Shown piece after piece: positions 24,736-32,452 of a stretch of DNA of 64,000 nucleotides. This DNA comes from Chitinophaga sp. CB10 (lineage in GTDB: Bacteria; Bacteroidota; Bacteroidia; Chitinophagales; Chitinophagaceae), in NCBI GenBank assembly GCA_001870995.2, contig MLAV02000013.1, positions 1-64,000 of the forward strand. The letters run 5' to 3'. How positions within the stretch are numbered: the stretch's first letter is position 1; every line of letters starts with the position of its first letter. Under the pieces are notes generated by a model that saw nothing but the letters and a program-made list of their open reading frames with translations, was not told where the DNA came from and did not search any database. The position numbers and the translations under genes were made by a program.

Positions 24736-26385
24736 ATGAGAAGAATATTCATCCTTATAAGTATATCCGTTGCCGTTAGTTCCTGTAAGAAATGGCTGGA
24801 TGTCAACAATAATCCAAACACGGCCACGACTGATGTGCCTACGGCCGATATGAGGCTGGCGCCGCTGATCAGCCAGTTTTCCGATGCGTACGAAAGCTCC
24901 GGCACCCGCGCCTCCTTCCTCACGCAGCAGATTGCCGTGGTGTACCCGGCTACCAATGCCGCTACGAACAATAACTGGAACCTCACCCGCTGGTACAGCA
25001 ATACCTCCAGCGCCAACTGGCCCTGGCAGTGCTGGTATGTGAATACCGCCGTGAACGTGGACCCGCTGATTACCGCGGCGCAAAAGGTGGAAGCCTGGCA
25101 TTACATCGGCGCGGCGAAAGTGATCAAAGCCTGGGGCTTTGGCACCCTGGCGGACTTCTATGGCATGATGCCGTATGATCAGTTTGCCATGGCCAGCACC
25201 TATACGCCGAAATTCGACGATGGGGAATATATACATGGAAAAGTGCTGGCATTGCTGGACGAGGCCATCGCCGACCTGAAAAAGACGCAGGGCCCGGCAG
25301 CGCCGCCACTCTCCAAGGCGGATGTACTCAACAACGGTTCCGTGGATAACTGGATCCGCCTGGCCTATGGGTTAAAAGCCCGCTTCCTGCTGCATACCAC
25401 CAAGAAAGGCAGCTTTAATGCACAGGCTGTGCTGGACGCGCTGGCCAATGCGCCGCAGACGGACGCGCAAAGCAGCATCCGCCAGTATGTGGATGAAGGA
25501 CCGGCCGTGACCAGCACCGCCAAAGAAGCGCTGCAATACAGCAATACCGGTACTACCGTGCGCTTCACCAAACTCTACATCGATTACCTGACGAATAACT
25601 ACCAGGGCGCGCCTACCGGGGCGAATAACATGCGGGACCCGCGTATAGACAGTATCCTGCCGCGTATGCAGGTGGATACCGGCTGGCTGGTGACCAAAGG
25701 CATGGATATGACATCCGACCTGCCTAAGACAGGGCCTTCCAACCCGGCTTACAACGCCACCACGAATAAGTTCGCCAATGGCGACTCCGTGTACATCCCG
25801 CTGCGTAAGAATCCATATGCGCCGGCAGCCGGCCAGCGGGTGCTCTCTACCGGTTCCTGGTACACGAAAAGGGACGCCAAGGGATTGCTGCTGACCAATG
25901 CGGAAATGCGGTTTATTGAAGCGGAAGTGAAGTTCCGCCAGGGCGATGCCAACGGGGCGCTGATCGCTTACAAGGCGGGCATCCGTTCCCATATGAACAT
26001 CCTGGGGATACCGCCGGCCAAAATAGACCAGTTCCTGGCCAGTACTTCCGTGGTGCAGAATGCCGGCAGCCTGACCCTGAGCCATATTATGATCCAGAAA
26101 TACATCGCGATGTCGTTCAGCGTGGAAACCTGGGCGGATATGCGCCGCAACAACTTCTGCGCGGATGCTTCCGGGGTGTACAACCCGGCTGCAGGGGTGT
26201 ATAAAGGCTACCAGCGCCCGTCGCATGTGTATATTGAAGGGTATCCTTCCCCGACTGATTATCCGCGCCGTTTTGCCGTGGCCAGCTATGAGATCAATTT
26301 TAATATTGACCAGGTGCTGAAAGCGAATCCGAATGCGGCGAAGCCGACGTATTTGGCGGAGCCGGTGTGGTGGGATAAGCCGTGA
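24736..26385 (+). CDS. SusD/RagB family nutrient-binding lipoprotein
   Basis: A 549-residue outer-membrane lipoprotein that forms the lid over the SusC channel. The signal MRRIFILISISVAVSSC gives a lipidated cysteine at residue 17. The mature protein belongs to the SusD-like type, with KWLDVNNNPNTATTDVPTAD, RLAPLISQFSDAY, an alpha-helical core and C-terminal MSFSVETWADMRRNNF. Such proteins bind the oligosaccharide before passing it to SusC. It directly follows susC (11 bases) and ends at a strong terminator, so the operon has only two genes. Confidence 0.94.
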   Translation: MRRIFILISISVAVSSCKKWLDVNNNPNTATTDVPTADMRLAPLISQFSDAYESSGTRASFLTQQIAVVYPATNAATNNNWNLTRWYSNTSSANWPWQCWYVNTAVNVDPLITAAQKVEAWHYIGAAKVIKAWGFGTLADFYGMMPYDQFAMASTYTPKFDDGEYIHGKVLALLDEAIADLKKTQGPAAPPLSKADVLNNGSVDNWIRLAYGLKARFLLHTTKKGSFNAQAVLDALANAPQTDAQSSIRQYVDEGPAVTSTAKEALQYSNTGTTVRFTKLYIDYLTNNYQGAPTGANNMRDPRIDSILPRMQVDTGWLVTKGMDMTSDLPKTGPSNPAYNATTNKFANGDSVYIPLRKNPYAPAAGQRVLSTGSWYTKRDAKGLLLTNAEMRFIEAEVKFRQGDANGALIAYKAGIRSHMNILGIPPAKIDQFLASTSVVQNAGSLTLSHIMIQKYIAMSFSVETWADMRRNNFCADASGVYNPAAGVYKGYQRPSHVYIEGYPSPTDYPRRFAVASYEINFNIDQVLKANPNAAKPTYLAEPVWWDKP

Positions 26386-26428
26386 GTTTTTTTGCTCGCA
26401 GAGCGGCAAAGGATGGAGTAATTTGTAA

Positions 26429-26459
26429 GAGCAGGGGTAAGGCCCTGCTCTTTTTTTTT
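26429..26459 (+). terminator. Terminator of susCD
   Basis: GAGCAGGG pairs with CCCTGCTC across a short loop and is followed by nine T. It lies 44 bases after the susD stop. Confidence 0.93.
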
Positions 26460-26507
26460 GTATGATAATTGGCAGTTTATTTTACACGGAACGACTTATT
26501 CCTCCGC

Positions 26508-26956
26508 TCACCGCGCCAGCATACGCTGCCGGCGCGCCCGCCTCACCAGGTTGCATATCCTGCATTCCAATTCCTCAATGCTCACCGCGCGATCCAGGAA
26601 ATCGTCGCAGCCGTTTTGCAGTCCGTGTATCTTTTCCTGTTCATTTCTGCCATCGCCCAGCATGATAATGGGTATGATTTCCGAACAGCTACGGATAAAC
26701 GAAGCCAGGCGGAAGGGGCGTTCCAGGGCTGACTTTCGATCCGGCGGAATACGGCGTTGCTTTCGATCAGCACCAGGTCGTACTCCCGGTGGATGGTTTC
26801 AGGACTGAGCCATTCGTTTGCCGGCAATGCGGCAACCTGCAGTCCGTCGCAGACAGACAACAACCGCTGAAGTTTGAAGCGGTATAAGGATGGACTTGCT
26901 GCTAATAAGATGTTTATACCCACGTAAAAGCTTTTGGAGTATTGATATAAACTCAT
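26508..26956 (-). pseudogene. Degenerate receiver-domain gene with frameshift
   Basis: From ATG 26956 the frame reads a receiver-like start (INILLAASPSLYRFKLQRLL, then YDLVLIESNAVFRRIESQP). Near 26738 the frame shifts by one base; the second half continues in another frame (ERPFRLASFIRSCSEIIPII, then NGCDDFL and a helical end) to a TGA at 26508. Adding one C in the CCC run would join them into a protein of about 150 residues. Key positions are already lost: the acidic pair is AS, the phospho-aspartate is E (LVLIES), and the lysine of the KPF loop is R (DRAV). It looks like a pseudo-receiver, possibly decayed, or a real gene with a sequencing error. No output domain is visible. Confidence 0.65.
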
Positions 26957-27102
26957 GCATTCTAAAGTGATATGGCGACCCCGAAATTCCAATCTTTTTA
27001 TCTTTTTGACAACCGTATTATCACCCTTTTTTTGGGTGAAAGCCGGGTGGCACTTGCTGGAAAAAAGCCTGGTTTTCGTTAACTTAAAGTAAAACTTGGC
27101 AT

Positions 27103-27774
27103 ATGTTAACCTGGCAGGAAATCGCAATCAGACTATCGATGGCGGCGCTTTTCGGGGCGCTGATCGGGTTGGAAAGGGAACGGAAGGACTGGACCGCGGG
27201 CATGCGTACGCACATGATGGTATCCGTAGGGTCCTGCCTGATTATGATGGTATCGGCCTTTGGCTTTTCGGATGCGCTGGGCGCGGAGCGCGTGGTGCTG
27301 GACCCCTCGCGGGTGGCGGCGCAGGTGATCAGCGGCATCGGCTTTATCGGCGCGGGTACCATCCTGTTTATGAAGCAGGGGACTATCCGCGGGCTCACTA
27401 CGGCGGCGGGGTTATGGACGGTAGCGGCCATTGGCCTGGCCACCGGCGGCGGCATGTACTTTGCGGCAGGCGCTACAACGCTGGTAGCTATCATTATACT
27501 CTGGGCAATGCAGCCGCTGGAAAAAAAAGTTTCCCGGCGCTTCCGGCAAAACGCGCTGCGGGTGGTGACGCCTTCGGGCGTTGTCGCCAATAATGTGTTG
27601 CAACAGGTAACCGCGATGAAGGAATTGAGCCTGGCGGCATTTTTCATGGAGAAGGAAGATGATTACTATACCCTTGAGCTGAAGTTTGACAAGATAAACA
27701 ACGAGGCGATGTTGCAGTTGGTAAAGCTGCTGCAACAGGAGAAGGATGTGCGGGAGATTGGGTGGAATAAGTGA
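27103..27774 (+). CDS. mgtC: MgtC/SapB family membrane protein
   Basis: A 223-residue inner-membrane protein. The MgtC core is clear: RLSMAALFGALIGLERERKD, then GMRTHMMVSVGSCLIMMVSA, ISGIGFIGAGTILFMKQGTI with RGLTTAAGLWTVAAIGLATG. Four to five membrane spans fill residues 5-145, and a cytosolic C-terminal domain of about 75 residues (ACT-like in some relatives) follows. MgtC proteins help growth at low magnesium or inhibit F-type ATP synthase in pathogens; the role in this organism is not known. It stands alone, divergent from the degenerate receiver gene. Confidence 0.92.
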   Translation: MLTWQEIAIRLSMAALFGALIGLERERKDWTAGMRTHMMVSVGSCLIMMVSAFGFSDALGAERVVLDPSRVAAQVISGIGFIGAGTILFMKQGTIRGLTTAAGLWTVAAIGLATGGGMYFAAGATTLVAIIILWAMQPLEKKVSRRFRQNALRVVTPSGVVANNVLQQVTAMKELSLAAFFMEKEDDYYTLELKFDKINNEAMLQLVKLLQQEKDVREIGWNK

Positions 27775-27861
27775 AGCATTCCACCGGTATAAAAAAGTTT
27801 TTTTTGAAGTGTAAAAACCTGCTGACACAGGGTTGTCATACCCCGCTGCGAGATTTGTATT

Positions 27862-28032
27862 ATGAAACGTACAATATCCGGCTTTGACATTCGCCTTCAT
27901 AGTTGTAACAACCACTGTACTATGCCAGGCGCTTTAAGAAAAACCCTTTATCATGCTACTGTTCATACCTGGAAAACCTTAGCCGGGATATGTAAAGGCA
28001 TGGGCCATGCGCTGGTATTCCTGTTTTTTTAA
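27862..28032 (+). CDS. Possible 56-residue small protein
   Basis: A short frame with ATG at 27862 and TAA at 28030-28032. It carries a histidine/cysteine cluster (H13, C15, H18, C19) in SCNNHC, another cysteine at 44, and a hydrophobic end (ALVFLFF). It lies in a 530-base gap and is followed after 24 bases by a strong terminator. I see no ribosome site and no homologue I know. It may be chance; the terminator could equally serve mgtC read-through. Confidence 0.3.
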   Translation: MKRTISGFDIRLHSCNNHCTMPGALRKTLYHATVHTWKTLAGICKGMGHALVFLFF

Positions 28033-28056
28033 CGCCACAGACCTTTTGAAAATAAC

Positions 28057-28091
28057 AGCGCCCCGTCATCGGCAGCTGACGGGGCGCTTTT
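28057..28091 (+). terminator. Rho-independent terminator
   Basis: AGCGCCCCGTCA pairs with TGACGGGGCGCT across an eight-base loop, followed by a short T-run. It would end the mgtC transcript or that of the small frame at 27862. Confidence 0.85.
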
Positions 28092-28304
28092 CAGATCTTC
28101 TCTGATTTTACCGATTATATGTACATCAGGCCTGGCATACGGCCATTTTCAACACCGCATTATCCTTTCGCGATTTCCGCCGGCCGGGCATTTACCCACG
28201 TTTCAATCCCGCCAGCCATACCGGATAAAGATAATACCTGATAAAAAGAACTGTTTCATTAAATCCCCCATTCCCGTGCGAGCGGGAATGAGGGATTTGT
28301 TGTG
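28092..28304. other. Intergenic region with hairpin
   Basis: No gene is visible. Near its end (28262-28299) AAATCCCCCATTCCCG pairs with CGGGAATGAGGGATTT, a strong hairpin that probably terminates the minus-strand lyase-like gene ending at 28305. Its T-run is weak. Confidence 0.5.
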
Positions 28305-29159
28305 CTAGTTGATCTTGTGTACAGACAGGTTATCATAATAGATATAACCCGTTGTGGAAGATTCCCAGTAGCTCTGACTGCCGCCGCGGAAAGTGTGGAA
28401 GGTTACTCCTTTGATCAGGCGCTGTGCATCGTTGGTGGTCCAGCGGATGTCCTGATCCAGTACAACCGTACCGTTGATCACGATCTGTACGTGGCCATTG
28501 GTGTTGCTGCCGGTATTACTCTTGATGTACATGTGTACATGGTAGGTAGTACCTTTCTGGATGCTGCCGGAAGACGGGTAACTCTTGCCGAAGGTGTCCC
28601 CATACTGGCCCGGCTGATCTTTGTAGTAAATGTAAGGCTGGAAGAATACCCTGCCGGCATCTGTCTGATACCACATCAGGCGTAAGGATCCGCCGTTACC
28701 ATCCCAGCCCGGATCACCGCCGGTGTTGCCTTCACCAACGCTGAACCCAAAGCCTACTTTACCGCCACGGCTCCAGTCGAACTGGCTGTGGAAGCGGATG
28801 TCATAATCCATTTCGTACTCCGTACCGTCCGATACATCAATGTTGGCCACCACCCCGCCGGCAGCGCTGAGTGCATTCGGCTCCAGCGTGATGCGCAGGT
28901 TGCCATTGGAAATGTAGGTACGGCCGGAGTTCCAACCGCTGACGTTACCGAAGTCGTTGGCGGCCTGCGATTGCGACAGCCAGGTGCCGGTAGCGTAGTT
29001 GTCCCAGTTGGTGGTCCAGGTACTCTTAATGGCTTCTGTTTGCGCTCCCGCAGCCTTGCCATCATCGGCCGGCGTTTGCAGGGTTTGATCCTTCTTGCAG
29101 GAAAATAGACAGGCGGCCGCTAATACGGCAAATGCATGCATGCGAAACGTGGAAATCAT
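28305..29159 (-). CDS. Polysaccharide lyase (PL14-like) lipoprotein
   Basis: A 284-residue lipoprotein (lipobox ending in C21 of AACLFSC). The mature part is a jelly-roll-like beta sandwich. It has NYATGTWLSQSQAANDFGN, YEMDYDIRFHSQFDWSRGGK, GDPGWDGNGGSLRLMWYQTD and GVTFHTFRGG near the end, matching the general pattern of polysaccharide lyase family 14 (alginate or glucuronan lyases). Catalytic residues in that family are partly tyrosine, lysine and arginine on the concave face, which I cannot place with certainty. No SusCD pair is adjacent. Probably surface- or periplasm-facing. Confidence 0.72.
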   Translation of the reverse strand: MISTFRMHAFAVLAAACLFSCKKDQTLQTPADDGKAAGAQTEAIKSTWTTNWDNYATGTWLSQSQAANDFGNVSGWNSGRTYISNGNLRITLEPNALSAAGGVVANIDVSDGTEYEMDYDIRFHSQFDWSRGGKVGFGFSVGEGNTGGDPGWDGNGGSLRLMWYQTDAGRVFFQPYIYYKDQPGQYGDTFGKSYPSSGSIQKGTTYHVHMYIKSNTGSNTNGHVQIVINGTVVLDQDIRWTTNDAQRLIKGVTFHTFRGGSQSYWESSTTGYIYYDNLSVHKIN

Positions 29160-29255
29160 GCGATTTAAATTTTGTGGGTTTTGAAATAGCTACTACAGTA
29201 TCGAACTGCAATTTTCACTAAAAAGATAAGCGCTGTTTTCCAAATTTCCTAGTAA

Positions 29256-29283
29256 TGCAATCGATTTCTTGCAATCGATTTCA
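29256..29283 (+). promoter_or_regulatory. Tandem 14-base repeat upstream of OmpR-type regulator
   Basis: TGCAATCGATTTCT is followed directly by TGCAATCGATTTCA. Two direct copies of a 12-base core, 14 bases apart, lie 41 bases before the regulator start at 29324. Direct repeats with near-helical spacing are the usual OmpR/PhoB binding form, so autoregulation is likely. Confidence 0.5.
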
Positions 29284-29323
29284 TAAATGATTGTCAATGA
29301 ATAATTATCGTTATATTTATTTT

Positions 29324-29995
29324 ATGAAGATCCTCATTATTGAAGATGAAATCGCCCTCCGTAACTCGATCCGCGAATACCTCGAAGGACAGGGATATAT
29401 CTGCGAAACAGCGGGCGATTTTCAGGAAGCGATCCACAAAGTACACGATTACGAATACGACTGCATCGTAGCGGATATCAACCTGCCCAAAGGCAATGGG
29501 CTGGACATCATCAGAGCATTGAAACGCATGCAATCCCACGCAGGGATCATCATCATCTCCGCCAAAGACGCCCTGGAAGATAAGCTGGCAGGCCTGCAAC
29601 TGGGCGCGGACGATTACCTGACCAAACCTTTCCACCTGTCCGAATTAAATGCCCGCATCCACGCGCTGCTGCGCCGCAAAAACTTCAACGGCAATACCAG
29701 CATCACTTTCAACGAAATCACCATCACGCCCGCTTCGCAAACCGTGGAAGTCAACCATCAACCCCTCAGCCTTACCGGCAAGGAATACCAGCTACTCCTC
29801 TACCTCATCGCCAACCAGCACCGGCTCATTACCAAATCAGCCCTCGCCGGGCATCTCTGGGGCGATGCATACGACCAGGCCGGGACTTACGATTTTATCT
29901 ACACGCATATCAAAAATCTACGCCGGAAAATGATGGAAGCCGGCGGCAACGACTATATCAAAACCGTGTACGGTACCGGCTACCGCTTCGGCTGA
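29324..29995 (+). CDS. OmpR/PhoB family response regulator
   Basis: A 223-residue regulator. The receiver domain starts MKILIIEDE, has the phosphate-accepting D51 in CIVADINLPKG, and the lysine loop DDYLTKPFHL. Residues about 130-222 are the winged-helix DNA-binding domain (LTGKEYQLLLYLIANQHRLI, LWGDAYDQAGTYDFIYTHIK, RKMMEAG and YGTGYRFG). The ATG at 29324 gives the standard start; an upstream alternative adds 11 residues. No histidine kinase follows, unlike most OmpR-type genes. The next gene on the strand encodes an LTA-synthase-like enzyme with its own promoter-like box, so it may be the target. A tandem 14-base repeat lies upstream. Confidence 0.93.
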   Translation: MKILIIEDEIALRNSIREYLEGQGYICETAGDFQEAIHKVHDYEYDCIVADINLPKGNGLDIIRALKRMQSHAGIIIISAKDALEDKLAGLQLGADDYLTKPFHLSELNARIHALLRRKNFNGNTSITFNEITITPASQTVEVNHQPLSLTGKEYQLLLYLIANQHRLITKSALAGHLWGDAYDQAGTYDFIYTHIKNLRRKMMEAGGNDYIKTVYGTGYRFG

Positions 29996-30104
29996 AATTT
30001 ACCCCGCTTGATAAATTCAGAAAATCTTCAAAATCTAAGCCCTGCCTGCAAAGGCGCGCCCATTACGCTCATAAAAAAATTAATTCAAATTTAATCTAAC
30101 AGCT

Positions 30105-30112
30105 TACCTTCG
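30105..30112 (+). promoter_or_regulatory. Candidate -7 box for the LTA-synthase-like gene
   Basis: TACCTTCG, a variant of TAnnTTTG, lies 18 bases before the ATG at 30130. The same octamer lies 17 bases before the bioA start (35023-35030), suggesting a shared promoter class. There is no clear -33 partner. Confidence 0.35.
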
Positions 30113-30129
30113 CCCATCAATTTTTCATA

Positions 30130-32079
30130 ATGAAACCTACACCTAACAGGTATGCCGTGCAGTTCGGATTTACTGCCTTATTCCTTATCCTGTCCACGAT
30201 TGTCCGATTAGCGCTATTATGCTGGGCCTTCCCTGTTGCCTCCCTGTCTTTCCTCAACATCCTTTCCATACTCGGAAAAGGTTTGGTATTTGACCTCGGC
30301 GTGGCCGTATTCTTTACCGTTGCCTATTCCGTGTACCTGCTGCTGTTGCCGCAGCGATGGAATAAGTCATGGTTCAACAAGGGCTTTACCTACTTCGGAT
30401 TTTTCCTGGCCCTGCTCATCGTCATTTTCTCCTTCTTTGCGGAATTCACCTTCTGGGGGGAATATGAGGCACGGTTCGACTTCATTGCCGTCGACTATCT
30501 CCTCTACACCTACGAGGTAATCAACAACATCAATCAATCCTATCCGCTGCCGCTGCTGATTGGTGGCGTACTGGCCGGCACCGCACTGCTTACCTGGCTC
30601 GCTGCCAGGGCAGGTATATTCAGGGCCAGCTTCCAGTCCAACACCCCTATGCGGGTACGGCTCCTTATCACCGGCCTGACCATCGCCTTTGCGGGCTTAC
30701 ACCTCTACCTGGTCAGCAACAGCTGGGCGGAAACAGGCAAAAACCGCTACCAGCAAGAGCTTTCAAAAGCCGGCATTTACAGCTTCGGCTCCGCCTACGT
30801 CAATAATGAACTGCCCTACGATAAATATTATTTACTGGAAGATGATAAAGCGGCGTTTGCAGCCATGCGCCAGCTGTTACAATCGGACGGCGCCACATTC
30901 CTGGAAGATGGTTCCAGCATATACCGCCACATTGCCGATACCGGAACGGTCGTAAAGCCCAACGTCATCATGGTGACGATCGAGAGTTTCAGCGCCACCT
31001 TCATGGAGCGTTTCGGCAATACGCAACATATCACGCCGGTGCTGGACAGCATTGCCAAACAAAGCATCCTCTTTACCAACATGTACGCCACCGGCACCAG
31101 GACCGTGCGGGGTATGGAAGCGCTGACGCTCGCCGTGCCGCCCACGCCGGGCCAGAGCATCGTGCGCCGCAAGCATAACGAAGGACTCTTCAGCCTCAGC
31201 ACCATCTTCGGCCACGCCGGGTACGACCGTACCTTCTTCTACGGAGGCGATGGGTACTTCGATAACATGAACCAGTTCTTCGGCAACAATGGCTTTGATA
31301 TTTACGACCGCCTGCGCCACCGACTGGTGGGCGACAACTTCCCGACGCAACGGTTCAACTTCCCGGACAGCGCCGTACATTTTGAGAATGCATGGGGCGT
31401 TTGCGACGAGGACATCTACCATGCCGTACTGCAGAAAGCCGATGAGAAGTACGCCGCCGGCAAACCCTTCTTCGATTTCGTGATGACGGTTTCCAACCAC
31501 CGCCCCTACACCTACCCGGAAGGAAAAGTAGCCATACCGTCCCATACCAGCCGCGAAGGCGCCGTGCAGTACACGGATTACGCCATCGGCCAGTTCCTGA
31601 AACAGGCGCAGCAAAAGCCCTGGTTTAAGAATACCATCATCATCTTCGTGGCAGACCACTGCGCCAGCGTAGCGGGTAAAAACGAGATTGAAGTGAATAA
31701 ATACCATATTCCCTGCATCCTGTATAACGTGCCAAACCAGGCGCCCCGCGAAATCCCCGTGATGTGCTCCCAGCTGGACATCTACCCAACCTTGTTAGGA
31801 ATCCTCAATTGGTCCTATAACACCAATCTGTACGGAAGGGATGTACTGGCCGCAGATTACCAGCCACGCGCCATGATCAGCACCTATCAGCTGCTCGGCT
31901 ACCTGGAACCCGGAAAGCTGATGATCCTCGGGCCGCAGCACCAGGCGCAAACGTTTCATGTGAAGGATAGCACCGGCGACCTGCAACCGCAACCGATGGA
32001 CAGTGTGCTGCTGCGCAAAGCCATCGCCAATTACCAGACTGCTTATACGCTGTTTAAGAACGGCGGCATGCGTAAATAG
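30130..32079 (+). CDS. LTA synthase family sulfatase
   Basis: A 649-residue inner-membrane enzyme of the alkaline-phosphatase superfamily. Five membrane spans fill residues about 10-200. The sulfatase-fold domain follows: PNVIMVTIESFSATFMERFG (metal-binding glutamate), NMYATGTRTVRGMEAL with the nucleophilic threonine at about residue 325, FYGGDGYFDNMNQFF, and IIIFVADHCAS (Asp/His pair). In Gram-positives such proteins make glycerolphosphate polymers; in Gram-negative relatives they transfer phosphoethanolamine or phosphoglycerol to envelope glycans, which is likely here. It follows an orphan regulator by 134 bases. The last codons are repeated 46 bases downstream (32062 and 32108). Confidence 0.93.
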   Translation: MKPTPNRYAVQFGFTALFLILSTIVRLALLCWAFPVASLSFLNILSILGKGLVFDLGVAVFFTVAYSVYLLLLPQRWNKSWFNKGFTYFGFFLALLIVIFSFFAEFTFWGEYEARFDFIAVDYLLYTYEVINNINQSYPLPLLIGGVLAGTALLTWLAARAGIFRASFQSNTPMRVRLLITGLTIAFAGLHLYLVSNSWAETGKNRYQQELSKAGIYSFGSAYVNNELPYDKYYLLEDDKAAFAAMRQLLQSDGATFLEDGSSIYRHIADTGTVVKPNVIMVTIESFSATFMERFGNTQHITPVLDSIAKQSILFTNMYATGTRTVRGMEALTLAVPPTPGQSIVRRKHNEGLFSLSTIFGHAGYDRTFFYGGDGYFDNMNQFFGNNGFDIYDRLRHRLVGDNFPTQRFNFPDSAVHFENAWGVCDEDIYHAVLQKADEKYAAGKPFFDFVMTVSNHRPYTYPEGKVAIPSHTSREGAVQYTDYAIGQFLKQAQQKPWFKNTIIIFVADHCASVAGKNEIEVNKYHIPCILYNVPNQAPREIPVMCSQLDIYPTLLGILNWSYNTNLYGRDVLAADYQPRAMISTYQLLGYLEPGKLMILGPQHQAQTFHVKDSTGDLQPQPMDSVLLRKAIANYQTAYTLFKNGGMRK

Positions 32080-32123
32080 TATTTCCGTTTACCGGTAAAG
32101 CAGAAAAGGCGGCATGCGTAAAT
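32062..32123 (+). repeat. 16-base direct repeat at the gene end
   Basis: GGCGGCATGCGTAAAT occurs at 32062-32077 (covering the last codons of the LTA-synthase-like gene) and again at 32108-32123. It looks like a local duplication or slippage product. Confidence 0.6.
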
Positions 32124-32452
32124 GATAACCGCATTGCCCCTCAAGCAACAACTCCGCTATACACTTTAAATCCCTACCCGCAAAGCAGCCAATCCCTGCT
32201 TTGCGGGTAATCCCCTCCCAAAACTGTTACAACAAACATCCCTGATTTGCACAGGATCTGCACATCGCATGTGCGAAAAATAAACTTGGCTGTGAAAATA
32301 TTTTAAGTAAATTTATTTACCTGATTAACCCATTTGAAGACGCACCTGTTTCCTTATCGTAACCGTTGCCCACGAGTAGCGTAAAACTGAGATTTTCCGA
32401 GTCAAGCAGAAAAACTGAGAAACCAGAACATTCAACTAAAATTTGATCGCTC
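32080..32452. promoter_or_regulatory. Intergenic region before the hybrid kinase
   Basis: A 373-base gap with no gene. It holds a 14-base perfect stem (TACCCGCAAAGCAG, 32175-32188, with its complement 32196-32209), probably a terminator without a T-run. It also has a perfect palindrome GCACATCGCATGTGC (32260-32274) with another TGCACA nearby, a likely regulator site. AT-rich sequence follows up to the kinase start. Confidence 0.45.
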
